A DNA stretch of 64,000 nucleotides from Natronorubrum sediminis (GCF_900108095.1 NZ_FNWL01000002.1:664748-728747), one strand, 5' to 3'; shown: positions 1 to 9,302, counted from the stretch's first letter. Numbers and translations: made by a program. The notes: generated from the sequence alone by a model not told the origin.

Positions 1-2
1 GT

Positions 3-476
3 GCCGAGGCGATCGTCCTCGCACCCGGCAGCGAGACCGACGACGGCATCGACAGCCTCACCCCCGTTCTCGAGGGCGTCGAGGGCGATGGTGAGCGCGC
101 GAGCGACGCGGAAGCGGACCTCGAGTGGCTCCTCGAGACGGCGGGCGAGGGACACATCGTCTTCGGCGGCTACGGCGAGGACGAAGACGACGAGACGACG
201 GCCCCCGACGACGAAGACCTCGAGGAACCGGACGCGGCAGGCGACGAAGAATTCGACGATTCCACCGGCCTCGTCGCCTCGCTCTCGCTCGAGGAAGACG
301 AGAGTGCGAACGGAGACTTCGCAGCGACCTTCGACTCGATCGACGACAAGACGGAGTCCGAACTCGAAGCCGACGTCGGCTCCTCAGCTGACGACGTCAC
401 GCTCGATATCGATAGGGACGCCGGACGGGTGTCGGCCTCGGCGACGTGGGACGCCGACAACGAGACCCTCGAGTAA
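3..476 (+). CDS. C-terminal part of an acidic hypothetical protein (5' end outside window)
   Basis: An open frame runs from the window edge (phase: first full codon at base 3) to a TAA at 474-476, giving 157 residues. The protein is extremely rich in Asp and Glu, with a stretch of Glu/Asp around residues 58-85, and ends in a segment with an alternating hydrophobic pattern (DVTLDIDRDAGRVSASATW) that suggests beta strands. I do not recognise the family and no catalytic motif is visible. Reading frames in other phases here are Arg- or Ser-rich shadows, whereas this frame has the acidic bias of the organism. Function is unknown; it could be the tail of a larger cytoplasmic or surface protein. Confidence 0.7.
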   Translation, partial: AEAIVLAPGSETDDGIDSLTPVLEGVEGDGERASDAEADLEWLLETAGEGHIVFGGYGEDEDDETTAPDDEDLEEPDAAGDEEFDDSTGLVASLSLEEDESANGDFAATFDSIDDKTESELEADVGSSADDVTLDIDRDAGRVSASATWDADNETLE

Positions 477-558
477 CTCTGACCGGCCGCTCGAGGTCGC
501 GTCGGCGAGTCTGTGTCGACGGCGAACAGCCACGAAACGCACGGGTATCGCCCACGCA

Positions 559-618
559 GAACGAGACCAGCGAGTCAGTCTCGAAATCTCGCTCGAGTAA
601 CTCGATCTCGTAGCCGTC
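559..618 (-). pseudogene. Degenerate copy of the 3' end of the neighbouring double-VOC gene
   Basis: Read on the minus strand, this stretch encodes DGYEIELLERDFETDSLVSF, which closely matches the last 20 residues of the VOC-domain gene that ends at 688 (DGHEIELLERDPDADSLFPF). The similarity stops on both sides: upstream lies an Arg/Ala-rich non-homologous stretch and there is no stop codon at the matching place. It is most simply the remnant of a second, tandem VOC gene that was deleted, or of a short duplication of the gene's 3' end. It is unlikely to be expressed as a working protein. Confidence 0.65.
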
Positions 619-687
619 GGCTGCCACCTTTTTCTTCGCTCGCGCCGCGTCCGCGGCTCTCGCTCGAAAAATCTGGACCAAAAACGC

Positions 688-1491
688 TCAGAACGGGAAC
701 AGCGAGTCGGCGTCCGGATCCCGCTCGAGTAACTCGATTTCGTGGCCGTCTTGATCTTTCGTAAAGGCGTACATGTCGTCGTTGCTCTCGGGGTCGCGGT
801 AGTCGGGGGCCTCCCGAACCAGCAGTTGCTCCCAGTCCTCCTCGAGGTCGTCCACGCGCACGCAGAGGTGACCCCAGCCGTTTTCCTGGGTGTAACTCCG
901 ACCGTCGTAGTTGTAGGTCAACTCGACCGACATCGCCTCCGGCGCGGCGTCGCTCGGTTCGACGAAGTAGTTCGCGAACGAGTCCGACTCCCAGCGCCCG
1001 ACCTCGTCGTATTCGAACTTCCGAGTCCAGAAGCCAAGCGCCTCGTCGGCGTCCTCGACGCGGATCATGGTGTGGTCGAGCGACCACAGTGCACCCTCCT
1101 CCGGGTCCCGCTGGACGATTTCGATCTCGTGGCCGTCCGGGTCCTTGACGAACGCGTACCGACCGTTACAGCTCTCGGGATCACGGTAGTCCTCGACGCC
1201 CTGGTCCATCAGTTGCTCGTAGTGTTCCTCGAGTTCGCCGTCAGGAACCCGAACCGCGACGTGCCCCCACGCGTCGCCGATTTCGATGTCCTCGCCCTCG
1301 TTGTGCGTAAGCTCGAGCAGTGCGCCGTCCTCGTGTAGCTGCTCGGGCCCGAGATAGACGATGGTGAAGTCGTCACCCTCGAAGCGATCTTTCTCCTCGT
1401 ACGCGAGATGGGTCTGGTACCACTCGAGCGATTCCTCGAGATCCGAGACGCGGATCATCGTGTGGTCGACAGTGCCGTCCATACGCGACAC
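688..1491 (-). CDS. Double VOC-domain (glyoxalase/lactoylglutathione lyase-like) protein
   Basis: 267 residues made of two tandem vicinal-oxygen-chelate modules. Each begins with DHTMIRV (residues about 9 and 139) and each ends with the DxDGHEIE strand (about 116 and 246) that supplies a metal ligand. The His in DHT, the Glu/His pair in the WGH strand and the final Glu fit a divalent-metal site of glyoxalase I type. Haloarchaea generally have gamma-glutamylcysteine and not glutathione, so if it is a glyoxalase the substrate is probably a methylglyoxal adduct of that thiol; extradiol dioxygenase or another VOC activity is not excluded. An ATG at 1482 is an alternative start. A decayed copy of its 3' end lies just downstream. 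Confidence 0.85.
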   Translation of the reverse strand: MSRMDGTVDHTMIRVSDLEESLEWYQTHLAYEEKDRFEGDDFTIVYLGPEQLHEDGALLELTHNEGEDIEIGDAWGHVAVRVPDGELEEHYEQLMDQGVEDYRDPESCNGRYAFVKDPDGHEIEIVQRDPEEGALWSLDHTMIRVEDADEALGFWTRKFEYDEVGRWESDSFANYFVEPSDAAPEAMSVELTYNYDGRSYTQENGWGHLCVRVDDLEEDWEQLLVREAPDYRDPESNDDMYAFTKDQDGHEIELLERDPDADSLFPF

Positions 1492-1581
1492 AACGGGCAG
1501 AGACTCAAAAAGCGTGGCGAAGCCGGTGGTTTGCTCGCGTTCCGTGAGCCCATCGACGACGCCGCGAACACACGAAACCGG

Positions 1582-2343
1582 TCAGTCCTCGGCGTCCGAC
1601 CCGGTGTAAGCGACCTCGACCTGCCGCGAAAGTCCGATCAGTAAGAACAGTCCGACTCCCGCGGGAACGAAGGGGAGCAACGCGTCGATTACTGGCGTCA
1701 CGAGGACCGAACGACTGGTCGAGCCACTCTCGTAGACGCGATAGTAGCTCCCGTCGTCGGTTTCGATCGGCGTCTCGGGAACGTCGATTTCCTCGTCGGT
1801 CTCGAGGTGGCCCTCGTTCGCGACCGTCGCGGCCTCCGAGGAGACCTCCGTGCTGTCGACCGCGACGTCCGCGAGCGCGGCGTCCGTCGAGGCGGGCTCG
1901 AGGCCGATATCGATTCGGTACCCGCCGTCGTCGGACGGTGCGGACTCGTTGGCCGCGTGGGTCGTCTCGTAGAGCGTCTCATCGAGGAGGACGTACCCGT
2001 AGCGATCCCAATCGGAGAGCGTCTCGGCGTCGGAGTCGGGATTAGTCGATGTATACTCGGTGGTCACGGTCTCGTTCTCGAGTTGGCCCTCGAGCGTGCA
2101 CGTTCGAATCTCCCAGGGGTCCGCACAGGCGATTTCGTCGCTGATGGGAACGGTGGACGGCATGGCGCTGTCGACGTACTCGATGGACGTCTCGGTCGCG
2201 ACGACTTCTGTGTGATCGTACTGATAGGACGTGGTCGGCGGAATGTAGGAGGCTCCCCAGAGGGGGACCGTCAGGAGCGCAACTGCGAGAAGCGCGAGCG
2301 ACAGGTCACGACGGAACGGCGTCAACGAGGGAAGCCCCTGCAT
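1582..2343 (-). CDS. Membrane-anchored hypothetical protein with large extracellular domain
   Basis: 253 residues with a hydrophobic segment near the N-terminus (about 13-31) and a second one near the C-terminus (about 218-241), leaving roughly 185 acidic residues between them, probably outside the cell. The domain contains two nearby Cys residues (in the CADPWEIRTC stretch) that could form a disulfide, and repeated Thr/Ser-rich patches. A short cytoplasmic acidic tail ends the protein. The layout resembles haloarchaeal surface proteins of unknown function. It stands alone between two minus-strand genes, and I do not recognise the family. Confidence 0.75.
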   Translation of the reverse strand: MQGLPSLTPFRRDLSLALLAVALLTVPLWGASYIPPTTSYQYDHTEVVATETSIEYVDSAMPSTVPISDEIACADPWEIRTCTLEGQLENETVTTEYTSTNPDSDAETLSDWDRYGYVLLDETLYETTHAANESAPSDDGGYRIDIGLEPASTDAALADVAVDSTEVSSEAATVANEGHLETDEEIDVPETPIETDDGSYYRVYESGSTSRSVLVTPVIDALLPFVPAGVGLFLLIGLSRQVEVAYTGSDAED

Positions 2344-2456
2344 CGTGAAACCGTTTCGACACGTCGACTATAAGCGTTGGTACTCCGGAATAGCGACCTC
2401 TGAATCAGCTCACCGAGTCGAAAACCGCAGTCAAAGTCGAGCCACGCGGGCGTTCG

Positions 2457-4157
2457 TTACTCGTCGAGATCCGTCCCTGAATCCGAGCGGGAACTCGAGT
2501 CGCCGTCCTCGAGCGGGGAGTCGACGGAGGACGCCTTCGGCTCGACGCCTCGGCGACGAGCGTCGAATTCTGAGAGGCCGTAGACGAGGCCGACCAGCGC
2601 GAGTGCGCCCATCGGTACGAAGACGATCGGCGGGACGCTCAGGTAGCCATAGAGCAGGTAACAGCCCACGACCACGAGCATGACCGTTCCCGCGTAGTAC
2701 AACTGCGTGCGCACGTGGTCAATCAGGTCGGCCCCGGTGAACGTCGATGACAGCACCGAGGTGTCGGAGATCGGCGAGGTGTGATCGCCGAAGATAGCCC
2801 CCGAGAACACCGCGCCGACGATGACGGGCATCATGTCGAACGTCCCGGTGAGTTCGTAGGTCACCTGAATCGCGATGGGCGTCACGATCCCCATCGTCGC
2901 CCACGACGACCCCATGGTGAACGCGACGAAGGCGGCGACGAACAACACGGCGATCGGCAAGAGTTCGAGCGGGATCGCCTCGCCCACGAAGCCGGCGACG
3001 AACTCGCCCGTCTCGAGGACCTCGGCGACCTCGGTGATCGTCCACGCGAGGACAAGAATCGTCACGGCGGTGATCATCAGACGGAAGCCGTCGAGGACGG
3101 TATCGACGCCGTCACCGAGATCAAAGAGGTCGTAGACCACGCCGATGGCGATTGCCGTGGCGACCATCGCGAACGACCCCCAGACGAGTGCCCCGGCGAA
3201 GTCGCCAGCCCCGACGATGTCGACGAGTACCTGCAGTGTCCCATCTTCGGCGACAGCAGCGTCGAGTGCCGTCGGCGCACCCTCCTCGGCTTGTTCGTCG
3301 ACCCACGCGTCGTAGCCCGTCCAGAACGCGCCCGCCAAGGTGACCGCGACCAGGACAACGACGGGGGCGAAGAACGTCCGCAGCATCGGCTGCTTCTCGA
3401 TCGGCTGACCGAGATCCTTCTCGACTTCCTGTAACGGCTGGGCGTCCTCACGGTTGACCTTCCCGGTCTGCCAGGCCCGGTGTTCGGCGTCGAGCATCTC
3501 ACCGAAGTCCCGACCCGTGTAGACGATGATTCCGACCATCACGATCGCCAACAGCGCGTAGGTGTTGTACGGAATCGACCAGACGAACGTCTCGAACGCC
3601 GTCGGTGCCTCGCCGTCCGCACCGAGGTCCTCGTACGCACCCGCGATCAACGAGAGCTGGAACGCGACCCAACTCGAGAGTCCGATCGTCGCGACGGGGG
3701 CGGCCGTCGAGTCGACGATGTAGGAGAGCTTCTCACGGGAGATGCGCAGTTGGTCCGAAATCTCGCGCATCGTCGAGCCGACGATGGCCGTGTTGGCGTA
3801 GTCGTCGAAGAACATGAGCATCCCGAGGATCCACGTCGTCAGCCCGACGTTTCGCTGGGTCTCGAGGCGATTCGTCGCCCAGTTCCTGACGGCGAGAGCT
3901 CCACCGAGTCGCCAGATCAACGCGACGCCGGAGCCGAGTAAGATCGTAAACAACAGGATTTGGACGTGAAAGCCTTCGTCGTAGATGATCGCGGTGGTGA
4001 TCCACTCGAACGTCTGTCCGAGTCCGAGACTCTCCGTGTAAATGATCGCCCCCGACCAGATGCCAAGGAACAACGAGAGCATCGGTCGCCGCGTCACGAT
4101 CGCGAGCGCGATTGCGAGCAATGGCGGAACGACCGAGAGTATTCCAAAGTCCGACAT
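2457..4157 (-). CDS. nhaC: NhaC-family Na+/H+ antiporter
   Basis: A 566-residue polytopic membrane protein with about eleven to twelve hydrophobic segments. Family hallmarks are visible: FFDDYANT at 116-123, and GDHTSPISDT at 457-466 in the pore-lining helix region. It would exchange cytoplasmic Na+ for external H+, helping pH and Na+ homeostasis in a cell that keeps K+ as its main internal salt. The C-terminus is a hydrophilic acidic tail. The gene is monocistronic as far as can be seen, with about 240 bases without a gene before the GTPase upstream. A more distant member of the same superfamily lies at 14826-16397, so substrates may differ (organic anions or amino acids in related proteins). 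Confidence 0.88.
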   Translation of the reverse strand: MSDFGILSVVPPLLAIALAIVTRRPMLSLFLGIWSGAIIYTESLGLGQTFEWITTAIIYDEGFHVQILLFTILLGSGVALIWRLGGALAVRNWATNRLETQRNVGLTTWILGMLMFFDDYANTAIVGSTMREISDQLRISREKLSYIVDSTAAPVATIGLSSWVAFQLSLIAGAYEDLGADGEAPTAFETFVWSIPYNTYALLAIVMVGIIVYTGRDFGEMLDAEHRAWQTGKVNREDAQPLQEVEKDLGQPIEKQPMLRTFFAPVVVLVAVTLAGAFWTGYDAWVDEQAEEGAPTALDAAVAEDGTLQVLVDIVGAGDFAGALVWGSFAMVATAIAIGVVYDLFDLGDGVDTVLDGFRLMITAVTILVLAWTITEVAEVLETGEFVAGFVGEAIPLELLPIAVLFVAAFVAFTMGSSWATMGIVTPIAIQVTYELTGTFDMMPVIVGAVFSGAIFGDHTSPISDTSVLSSTFTGADLIDHVRTQLYYAGTVMLVVVGCYLLYGYLSVPPIVFVPMGALALVGLVYGLSEFDARRRGVEPKASSVDSPLEDGDSSSRSDSGTDLDE

Positions 4158-4395
4158 AGCTATTCACTCGTCGAACGCGCTGATAATGCTGTTGATAGAA
4201 CAATACGAGTGGGAAAGTGTGGAAATCTAACCGATGCTGGAGTCGCCGCTGATCTGAGAGGATGGGTGTTCGCCGCCTCCTCGAGGAATAACCCGCTATC
4301 GGACGATGAAGCAAAACCGACCGAAGCCGACACGCTCTCGAGCACCCTCGAGAACGCTCCACGCCGGCCGCTCCGACCCGATCCGAAAACCCGTC

Positions 4396-5505
4396 TTACC
4401 GCCGTAAAATGAGTTTCAACACGTCTTCGTCCTCGAGCACGTGTTGGTCACCGACTTGCTGTTCGTCGTGGGTCGCGCTCGGCCCCGACACGCGGGCGAA
4501 CCGAAATCGCTCTTTCATCTCGCCGCCGAGTTTGTCGACGGCGTCCTCGATGGTCGACCCGCGCTCTAACATGAGCGGTTCCTCGTAGTCGACGCCACGG
4601 CCCGGCTTGTCCATGTAGACCCGGATGAGGTCCAAGTTATCCCAGAGATCATCCTTGAGCGACTCGAGCCCTCGCTCCGCCTCGGCGCTGATGAAGGTGA
4701 CTTCCTCCGGGTCGAGCCCTCGCTCGCGGAGTTGCTCGTCGACGGTTTCCTTGTAGTCGGGTTCGATCAGGTCGACCTTGTTCACGCAGGTGATCGAAGG
4801 AATGTACTCGCGATTTTCCATCAGCCCGTCGATCAACCGATCGATGTCGACTTGCTCGCCGAGGTTCACGTCGGCGTTGACGTAGCCGTGTTCGCGCAAC
4901 ACGTCCGAGATCGTCTCCTCGTCGAGATCCTGATCCGCACTCGAGGTGATCTTGATCCCGTCTTTGATCTTCGGTCGAACCGTCACCCGCGGCGGGTCCT
5001 GATCGACGCGGATGTTGATGTTGTACAGTTCCTCCTGGAGTCGCTCGTACTGTTCGATCTCAAACACCGAGAGGACGAAGAGGATGAGGTCCGCGTTTCG
5101 CACGACCGAGAGGACCTGTTTGCCGTCACCCTTGCCCGTCGCTGCCCCCTGAATCAATCCGGGGACATCGAGCAGTTGCATGTTCGCCCCGCGGTGTTTG
5201 CACATTCCGGGGTTGACGTCCAGCGTCGTGAACTCGTAGGAACCAGTCTCGCTGTCGGCGTTGGTCAACGAGTTCAACAGCGAGGACTTCCCGACGCTCG
5301 GAAAGCCGACCAGCGCGACGGTCGCGTCGCCCGTCTTCTCGACGTCGTAGCCGGTCCCTCCACCGGCAGACGACTGGTTCTGCAGCTTCTCTTTTTTCTC
5401 CGCGAGTTTCGACTTTAGCCGGCCGATGTGGGCCTCAGTCGACTTGTTGTAGGGCGTGTTGGCGATTTCCTCTTCGATGTCCTCGATTTCCTCCTCGAGC
5501 CCCAT
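4396..5505 (-). CDS. DRG/Obg-like GTPase with TGS domain
   Basis: 369 residues. A short N-terminal coiled-coil region (1-45) is followed by a G domain with P-loop GFPSVGKSS (67-75), DVPG G3 motif (113-116) and NKVD G4 motif (near 242), then a C-terminal TGS domain (about 296-368). This order is that of the archaeal/eukaryotic developmentally regulated GTP-binding (DRG/Rbg) proteins, which associate with ribosomes and are thought to help translation. It stands alone, followed downstream on the same strand by the NhaC antiporter. Assignment to the family is firm; the precise role in archaea is inferred. Confidence 0.92.
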   Translation of the reverse strand: MGLEEEIEDIEEEIANTPYNKSTEAHIGRLKSKLAEKKEKLQNQSSAGGGTGYDVEKTGDATVALVGFPSVGKSSLLNSLTNADSETGSYEFTTLDVNPGMCKHRGANMQLLDVPGLIQGAATGKGDGKQVLSVVRNADLILFVLSVFEIEQYERLQEELYNINIRVDQDPPRVTVRPKIKDGIKITSSADQDLDEETISDVLREHGYVNADVNLGEQVDIDRLIDGLMENREYIPSITCVNKVDLIEPDYKETVDEQLRERGLDPEEVTFISAEAERGLESLKDDLWDNLDLIRVYMDKPGRGVDYEEPLMLERGSTIEDAVDKLGGEMKERFRFARVSGPSATHDEQQVGDQHVLEDEDVLKLILRR

Positions 5506-5586
5506 TTGTCTGTACTCTACCGTCCGTGCCGAAAAACCCTTTCGACCCCTCCGCGAGCGGGCGACAACCCGCCCCGGTCGAACCCA

Positions 5587-5829
5587 CTACTGAACGATGA
5601 TCGTGTCTTTGACGACCTTGATCCGGTCGATCGGAATCAGGAGCCGTCCCTCACCGTTGGTCTCGAAGTCGATCGATCGCGATTTGATCTTCTCGGCTGG
5701 CGTGACGACGAGGTCGTGTAGCGTGCCGGATTTCGGACTCAGCGTGATGTTGTGAACGGTTCCGAACTCGATGCCGTCGACGCCGACGACGGATTTCGTC
5801 GTCAGCGATTTCGCGAGTACTTCGGCCAT
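5587..5829 (-). CDS. PRC-barrel domain protein
   Basis: 80 residues when started at the ATG at 5829 (MAEVLAKSL), the usual beginning of haloarchaeal PRC-barrel proteins; the frame stays open to 5910 but that extension has no family support. The protein is a single small beta-barrel: a GxDGIEFGTVHNI turn, then KSGTLHDLVVTP and a final LIPIDRIKVVKDTIIV strand pair. PRC barrels are found in RNA maturation factors (RimM), photosynthetic reaction centres and in archaea as stand-alone proteins suggested to bind RNA or partner proteins. The specific partner here is unknown. Confidence 0.88.
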   Translation of the reverse strand: MAEVLAKSLTTKSVVGVDGIEFGTVHNITLSPKSGTLHDLVVTPAEKIKSRSIDFETNGEGRLLIPIDRIKVVKDTIIVQ

Positions 5830-6070
5830 ACGTCTCGCGACCACCACGTCGCTATTAATCGCCGGTGATCGTTCGTCGAAAATCGATCGTCCCGCGATCG
5901 TTGCACGCACGAAAACCGTGGCTATGAGCGACTTAGTCGGCCATCATCGGCACGTAACGCGAACGGCAATCGACGCGGAGAACGCGACGCAAGCGACTCG
6001 TTTCTTCCGCCGTCACGCCGTGAAAACGTAATACGACACCCATAAATCGGATGCACGGCTTCGAGTACGT

Positions 6071-6274
6071 ATGTCGAACGCGGCGCAGCTGCGCGACAGC
6101 ACGCAACTCGTGCTCACTCGATCGATCGTCGACGCCCTCGAGCCGCCGTTGGACGAGGCGTTTACCGTGACGATCGTTCCCGAGGGCGATGACTACTACC
6201 GAGTCATCGGCAGCCCGGTCGAAATCAACGACGCAAGCGACTACCTCGCGCGTCGCGGAATCGCCCTCGAGTAA
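6071..6274 (+). CDS. Small haloarchaeal conserved protein (VNG_1110C-like)
   Basis: 67 residues starting at ATG with RDSTQLVLTRSIVDALEPPLDEAFTVTI and ending in a short RVIGSPVEI strand followed by an ASDYLARRGI helix. This pattern matches, from memory, a haloarchaea-restricted small protein family named after VNG_1110C of Halobacterium; I could not check by search. There is no membrane segment. It may be a nucleic-acid or partner-binding adaptor, but nothing in the sequence shows this. It lies alone between a divergent PRC-barrel gene and the convergent tiaS. Confidence 0.75.
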   Translation: MSNAAQLRDSTQLVLTRSIVDALEPPLDEAFTVTIVPEGDDYYRVIGSPVEINDASDYLARRGIALE

Positions 6275-6286
6275 TCCACGTAGAGA

Positions 6287-7585
6287 CTACCGTTCACACT
6301 GCGTCGGCGCGTCGAAGCCACCGCGAATCAGCGGCTTCGCGATGTGTCGTCTCGCACACGGCGGCACCTCGTACCACCCTTTTTCGAGGTCACGCTCGAG
6401 TGCTCGTTCGACCTTTCCCTCGGCACTCGTTGCACACTCACGACAGCGATAGCCCTGATTCCGCCCAGCACTCTTCATCGTCCGCTCGCAGTCGGGACAC
6501 GTCGGCGTGGTTCGCTCCGTCCGCACGAGGTCTCGAACCGCGAACTTCTCGAGTTTGAGCGTCCCGTCAGCGACTTCGCCGCAGACGGTGAGTCGGTCGC
6601 CTGCGCGAAGCGCTCGGACGTGCTCACGAAAGCGCTTCGTCGGCTCGAAGGCAGCGCACTCGAGTCGTGACTCGCCCGCTGGCTCGCTCTCGAGGGTGAA
6701 AAAGACGTGGCCGCCGCGACGTGTTTCCGGTTCGCTCGCGACCCGCCCGTCGAGACGGTAGGCGCGGCCGTCCGAAACGCGCTCGATTGTTCCGTCCCGC
6801 AGGTGGGCGTCGGTTCCCTGATTCGTCACGAAGAGGTGGCTCGAGGCGACGGGTTCGCTGTCGATTCGCTTTGCAACCTCCCGGACAGTATCCGGATCGT
6901 CGCCCCGAATCCCGTACAGAATCGGGCCGGGTGTGTGTGGAACACACACTGTTTCGTCCTCACCGCGGTCGACCGTGTCCCAGACGTCGGGGTAGCCCCA
7001 CGCCGCCGCGTCGAAGACGCTCTCGTGGTCGACCTCGCGCGGGTCGCCACAGCGACTCGAGTCACGATAGGAGATGTACTCGTAGGTCCACGTCGAGCGT
7101 GCCCGCCAGCTTCCGATGGCAGCAAGCGCACCGATCTGTCCACGGCCGTTCCCCGCCGACCACGACCGATAGTCGTGTTTGTCGATCAGGGCCGTCGCGT
7201 CGGCGATCTCGAGGTGCTCGCGGATCGCTCGGCTGGCGAACGCGCTCACATCCGACGGAACGGTTTCGGGTTCGTCCCCGGTGACGACAAGTCCGGGATT
7301 CGTCCGGTCGTCGGCCGTCTCCGCGAGCGACTCGAGTCGGTCTCGTGCGATAGCGAACGCTCGATTGGGGTCGACGTCCGCGTGGATGGCGAGTGCAGCA
7401 TTGCCTCTCGTCTTGTACGGAACGGCGGGGTTGAGTCTGACGAGACAGACGCGTGAGACCGGACCTGAAGGGGAACTGTCGCTCGCCGGTTCGCGAGCCA
7501 ACCGCTCCGCGATCTGGGCGGCGACGTACGTTGTGCACATGCCGCGCTCTCTCGAGTCGGTATCGTCGAGGCCGACGACGGTCAT
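6287..7585 (-). CDS. tiaS: tRNA(Ile2) 2-agmatinylcytidine synthetase TiaS
   Basis: 432 residues. It begins with the conserved TVVGLDDTDSRERGMCTTY segment of the family's catalytic domain, continues with the FLD-like region, has an OB-fold (about residues 280-350) and ends with a zinc ribbon containing CPDC and CREC pairs (about 370-395). TiaS attaches agmatine to C34 of tRNA-Ile2 in an ATP-dependent reaction, so that the anticodon reads AUA; it is essential in archaea. Its 3' end is 12 bases from the convergent small gene. Length and domain order are normal for the family. Confidence 0.95.
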   Translation of the reverse strand: MTVVGLDDTDSRERGMCTTYVAAQIAERLAREPASDSSPSGPVSRVCLVRLNPAVPYKTRGNAALAIHADVDPNRAFAIARDRLESLAETADDRTNPGLVVTGDEPETVPSDVSAFASRAIREHLEIADATALIDKHDYRSWSAGNGRGQIGALAAIGSWRARSTWTYEYISYRDSSRCGDPREVDHESVFDAAAWGYPDVWDTVDRGEDETVCVPHTPGPILYGIRGDDPDTVREVAKRIDSEPVASSHLFVTNQGTDAHLRDGTIERVSDGRAYRLDGRVASEPETRRGGHVFFTLESEPAGESRLECAAFEPTKRFREHVRALRAGDRLTVCGEVADGTLKLEKFAVRDLVRTERTTPTCPDCERTMKSAGRNQGYRCRECATSAEGKVERALERDLEKGWYEVPPCARRHIAKPLIRGGFDAPTQCER

Positions 7586-7641
7586 CGGGAGAGCGTTAGG
7601 ATGGAGGCGAGTAACCGCTTTCGGAGCGGCCTCGAGTGTCC

Positions 7642-7711
7642 ACCCCCCGTCCTCCCCATCAGTGGCTTCTAATGCTCACCCCCGTCCTCCCCATCAGTGG
7701 CCTCCAATGTC
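7642..7711. repeat. Imperfect direct repeat, two copies of a 35-base unit
   Basis: The core CCGTCCTCCCCATCAGTGGC occurs at 7647-7666 and again at 7682-7701, and the similarity extends a few bases on each side (AATG follows in both copies after CTTCT or CCTCC). The period is exactly 35 bases. It sits in the region between the divergent tiaS and the HTH regulator gene, about 150 bases upstream of the latter, so it could be a duplicated regulator-binding site or a simple replication-slippage duplication. Confidence 0.7.
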
Positions 7712-7833
7712 TACCGTCGCCAAAAATATCACCGTGGCAGCGTGGTTACCGCTGGTAAAGAGGTGTGCTACATAAGGCTACTCCCGCCTCCGATCGAACC
7801 GCGACACGGCGGACAGGCATCGGGGAAAACGTC

Positions 7834-7839
7834 TTATAC
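7834..7839 (+). promoter_or_regulatory. TATA box of the HTH regulator gene
   Basis: TTATAC, preceded by an A-rich BRE-like GAAAACG, is centred about 26 bases before the ATG at 7862, the position expected for a leaderless haloarchaeal transcript. It supports the inner ATG over the longer open frame that begins at 7697. Confidence 0.6.
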
Positions 7840-7861
7840 GAGGAATCGCTTATATCCCTCT

Positions 7862-8833
7862 ATGTCCCGCTCGGCACTGGTCGGCAACGTGACCGCGATG
7901 CTAGAGGACGCGGGGTTCGTGGTCAGTGACCGGTGTGCGATTCGGCCGAAGAGTTTCGATATCGCCGCCCGCCGTGGCGACGATCTAATTTTGGTCAAGA
8001 TCCTCGGCAACATCGACGCGTTCAATGAGGCCACGGGCCACGAGATGCGTCGTCTCGGCACCTACCTCGAGGCGACGCCGCTGGTCATCGGCCTGCGCAG
8101 TCGCGACGAGGATCTCAAACCCGACGTGACGTACTTCCGTCACGGCGTCCCGGTCTTGAGCCCCGATACGGCGTACAACTTGTTCATCGAGGACGTGCCG
8201 CCGCTAATTTACGCCGCACCCGGCGGCCTCTACGTCAATATCGACGGCGACTTGCTCGCCGACGAGCGCGAAGACAGGGAGTGGAGTCTCGGGCAACTCG
8301 CCAGCGAACTCGGCGTCTCCCGTCGCACCGTCTCGAAGTACGAAGACGGCATGAACGCCTCCGTCGAGGTGGCGATGGCACTTCAGGAACTGTTCGAGAC
8401 ACCCCTGACGAGCCCGGTCGACGTTCTCGAGGGCGCAGACGACGTTCACGAGACGGAGACGACGCCGGACGATCCGGACGCCGATCCGGACGACGAACAG
8501 GTCGTCGCCGTCCTGACGAAAGCAGGCTACAGCGTCCACCCGACGCTTCGATCGCCGTTTAAAGCCGTTAGTCGTGACGAAGACGACGGCAACAACGACG
8601 TCGTGCTCACCGGCCACTCGAAGTTCACGAAGGCAGCGAAGAAGCGCGCTCGAATCATGAGTTCGATCGGTCGCGTCACCCACACGCGGTCGGTGTACGT
8701 CGTCGAGCGAGCGAAACAGGAGTCCGTCGACGGCACCGCACTGGTCGAACGCGAGGAACTCGCGGAACTCGGCGACGTCGCCGAACTCCAGAAGGTCATC
8801 CGCGAGCGTGCCGAACACGAAGAAGCGGCCTGA
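7862..8833 (+). CDS. Putative HTH-type transcriptional regulatory protein (archaeal Xre-like family)
   Basis: 323 residues. The N-terminal half (1-120) looks like a nuclease-like or sensor alpha/beta domain ([19 protein letters not shown]), and the middle contains an Xre-type helix-turn-helix (about 140-190; [22 protein letters not shown]). The C-terminal part (about 225-320) is another conserved alpha/beta region. This architecture is that of the widespread archaeal putative HTH-type regulatory protein family, found in nearly all euryarchaea and of unknown target. The ATG at 7862 is preferred because it follows a TATA box at the correct distance and matches family N-termini. Confidence 0.88.
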   Translation: MSRSALVGNVTAMLEDAGFVVSDRCAIRPKSFDIAARRGDDLILVKILGNIDAFNEATGHEMRRLGTYLEATPLVIGLRSRDEDLKPDVTYFRHGVPVLSPDTAYNLFIEDVPPLIYAAPGGLYVNIDGDLLADEREDREWSLGQLASELGVSRRTVSKYEDGMNASVEVAMALQELFETPLTSPVDVLEGADDVHETETTPDDPDADPDDEQVVAVLTKAGYSVHPTLRSPFKAVSRDEDDGNNDVVLTGHSKFTKAAKKRARIMSSIGRVTHTRSVYVVERAKQESVDGTALVEREELAELGDVAELQKVIRERAEHEEAA

Positions 8834-8959
8834 ATCGACGGCAGTACGTGATCGGCGCGACTATTATTTACTGCACCACGACGAGTTCCAACTCTCGTGT
8901 TCGCGTGGCACTCGGCGATTCGAGGACGCGGAGCGACGTCCCTACCGGGCCGTCGGAAA

Positions 8960-9205
8960 TCAGGCGTACGTCTCTTCTACGTACTCGACGATGTCGTCGC
9001 TCTCGTGCATTCCCTCGACGCCGTTGGCCTCGTCGGTGATGACCGGAACGCCGGTCTGACCGCTCACTCGTTCGACTTCGGTTCGGTCGTCGTGGGACCG
9101 AGGCACTTCGATGACGTCGTACTCGAGTTCGAGTTCGTCGAGTTTGCTTCGCACTTTCGCACAGAACGGGCAGCCGGGGAGTTCGTACATCGTAATGTCT
9201 GCCAT
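8960..9205 (-). CDS. Glutaredoxin-like / GST N-terminal domain protein
   Basis: 81 residues from the ATG at 9205 (MADITMYELPGCPFC). It is a minimal thioredoxin fold with a CPFC redox motif at 11-14 and the cis-Pro loop TGVPVITD near residue 55. It should reduce disulfides or thiol adducts in the cytoplasm; in haloarchaea the electron source is probably gamma-glutamylcysteine or a thioredoxin reductase and not glutathione. The reading frame is open further upstream but that extension is Arg/His-rich and unlike the family. A Xi-class GST-like reductase (16653) is encoded 7 kb away. Confidence 0.9.
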   Translation of the reverse strand: MADITMYELPGCPFCAKVRSKLDELELEYDVIEVPRSHDDRTEVERVSGQTGVPVITDEANGVEGMHESDDIVEYVEETYA

Positions 9206-9302
9206 ACGTGTGTGTAGCGGGCACAGGCTCAAGAGAACACTGGTTTCGGCAGTCCGGTGACGACAGTGGGCGCGAAAAACGAGAAAGCGATGTTTGCGCG
9301 CG

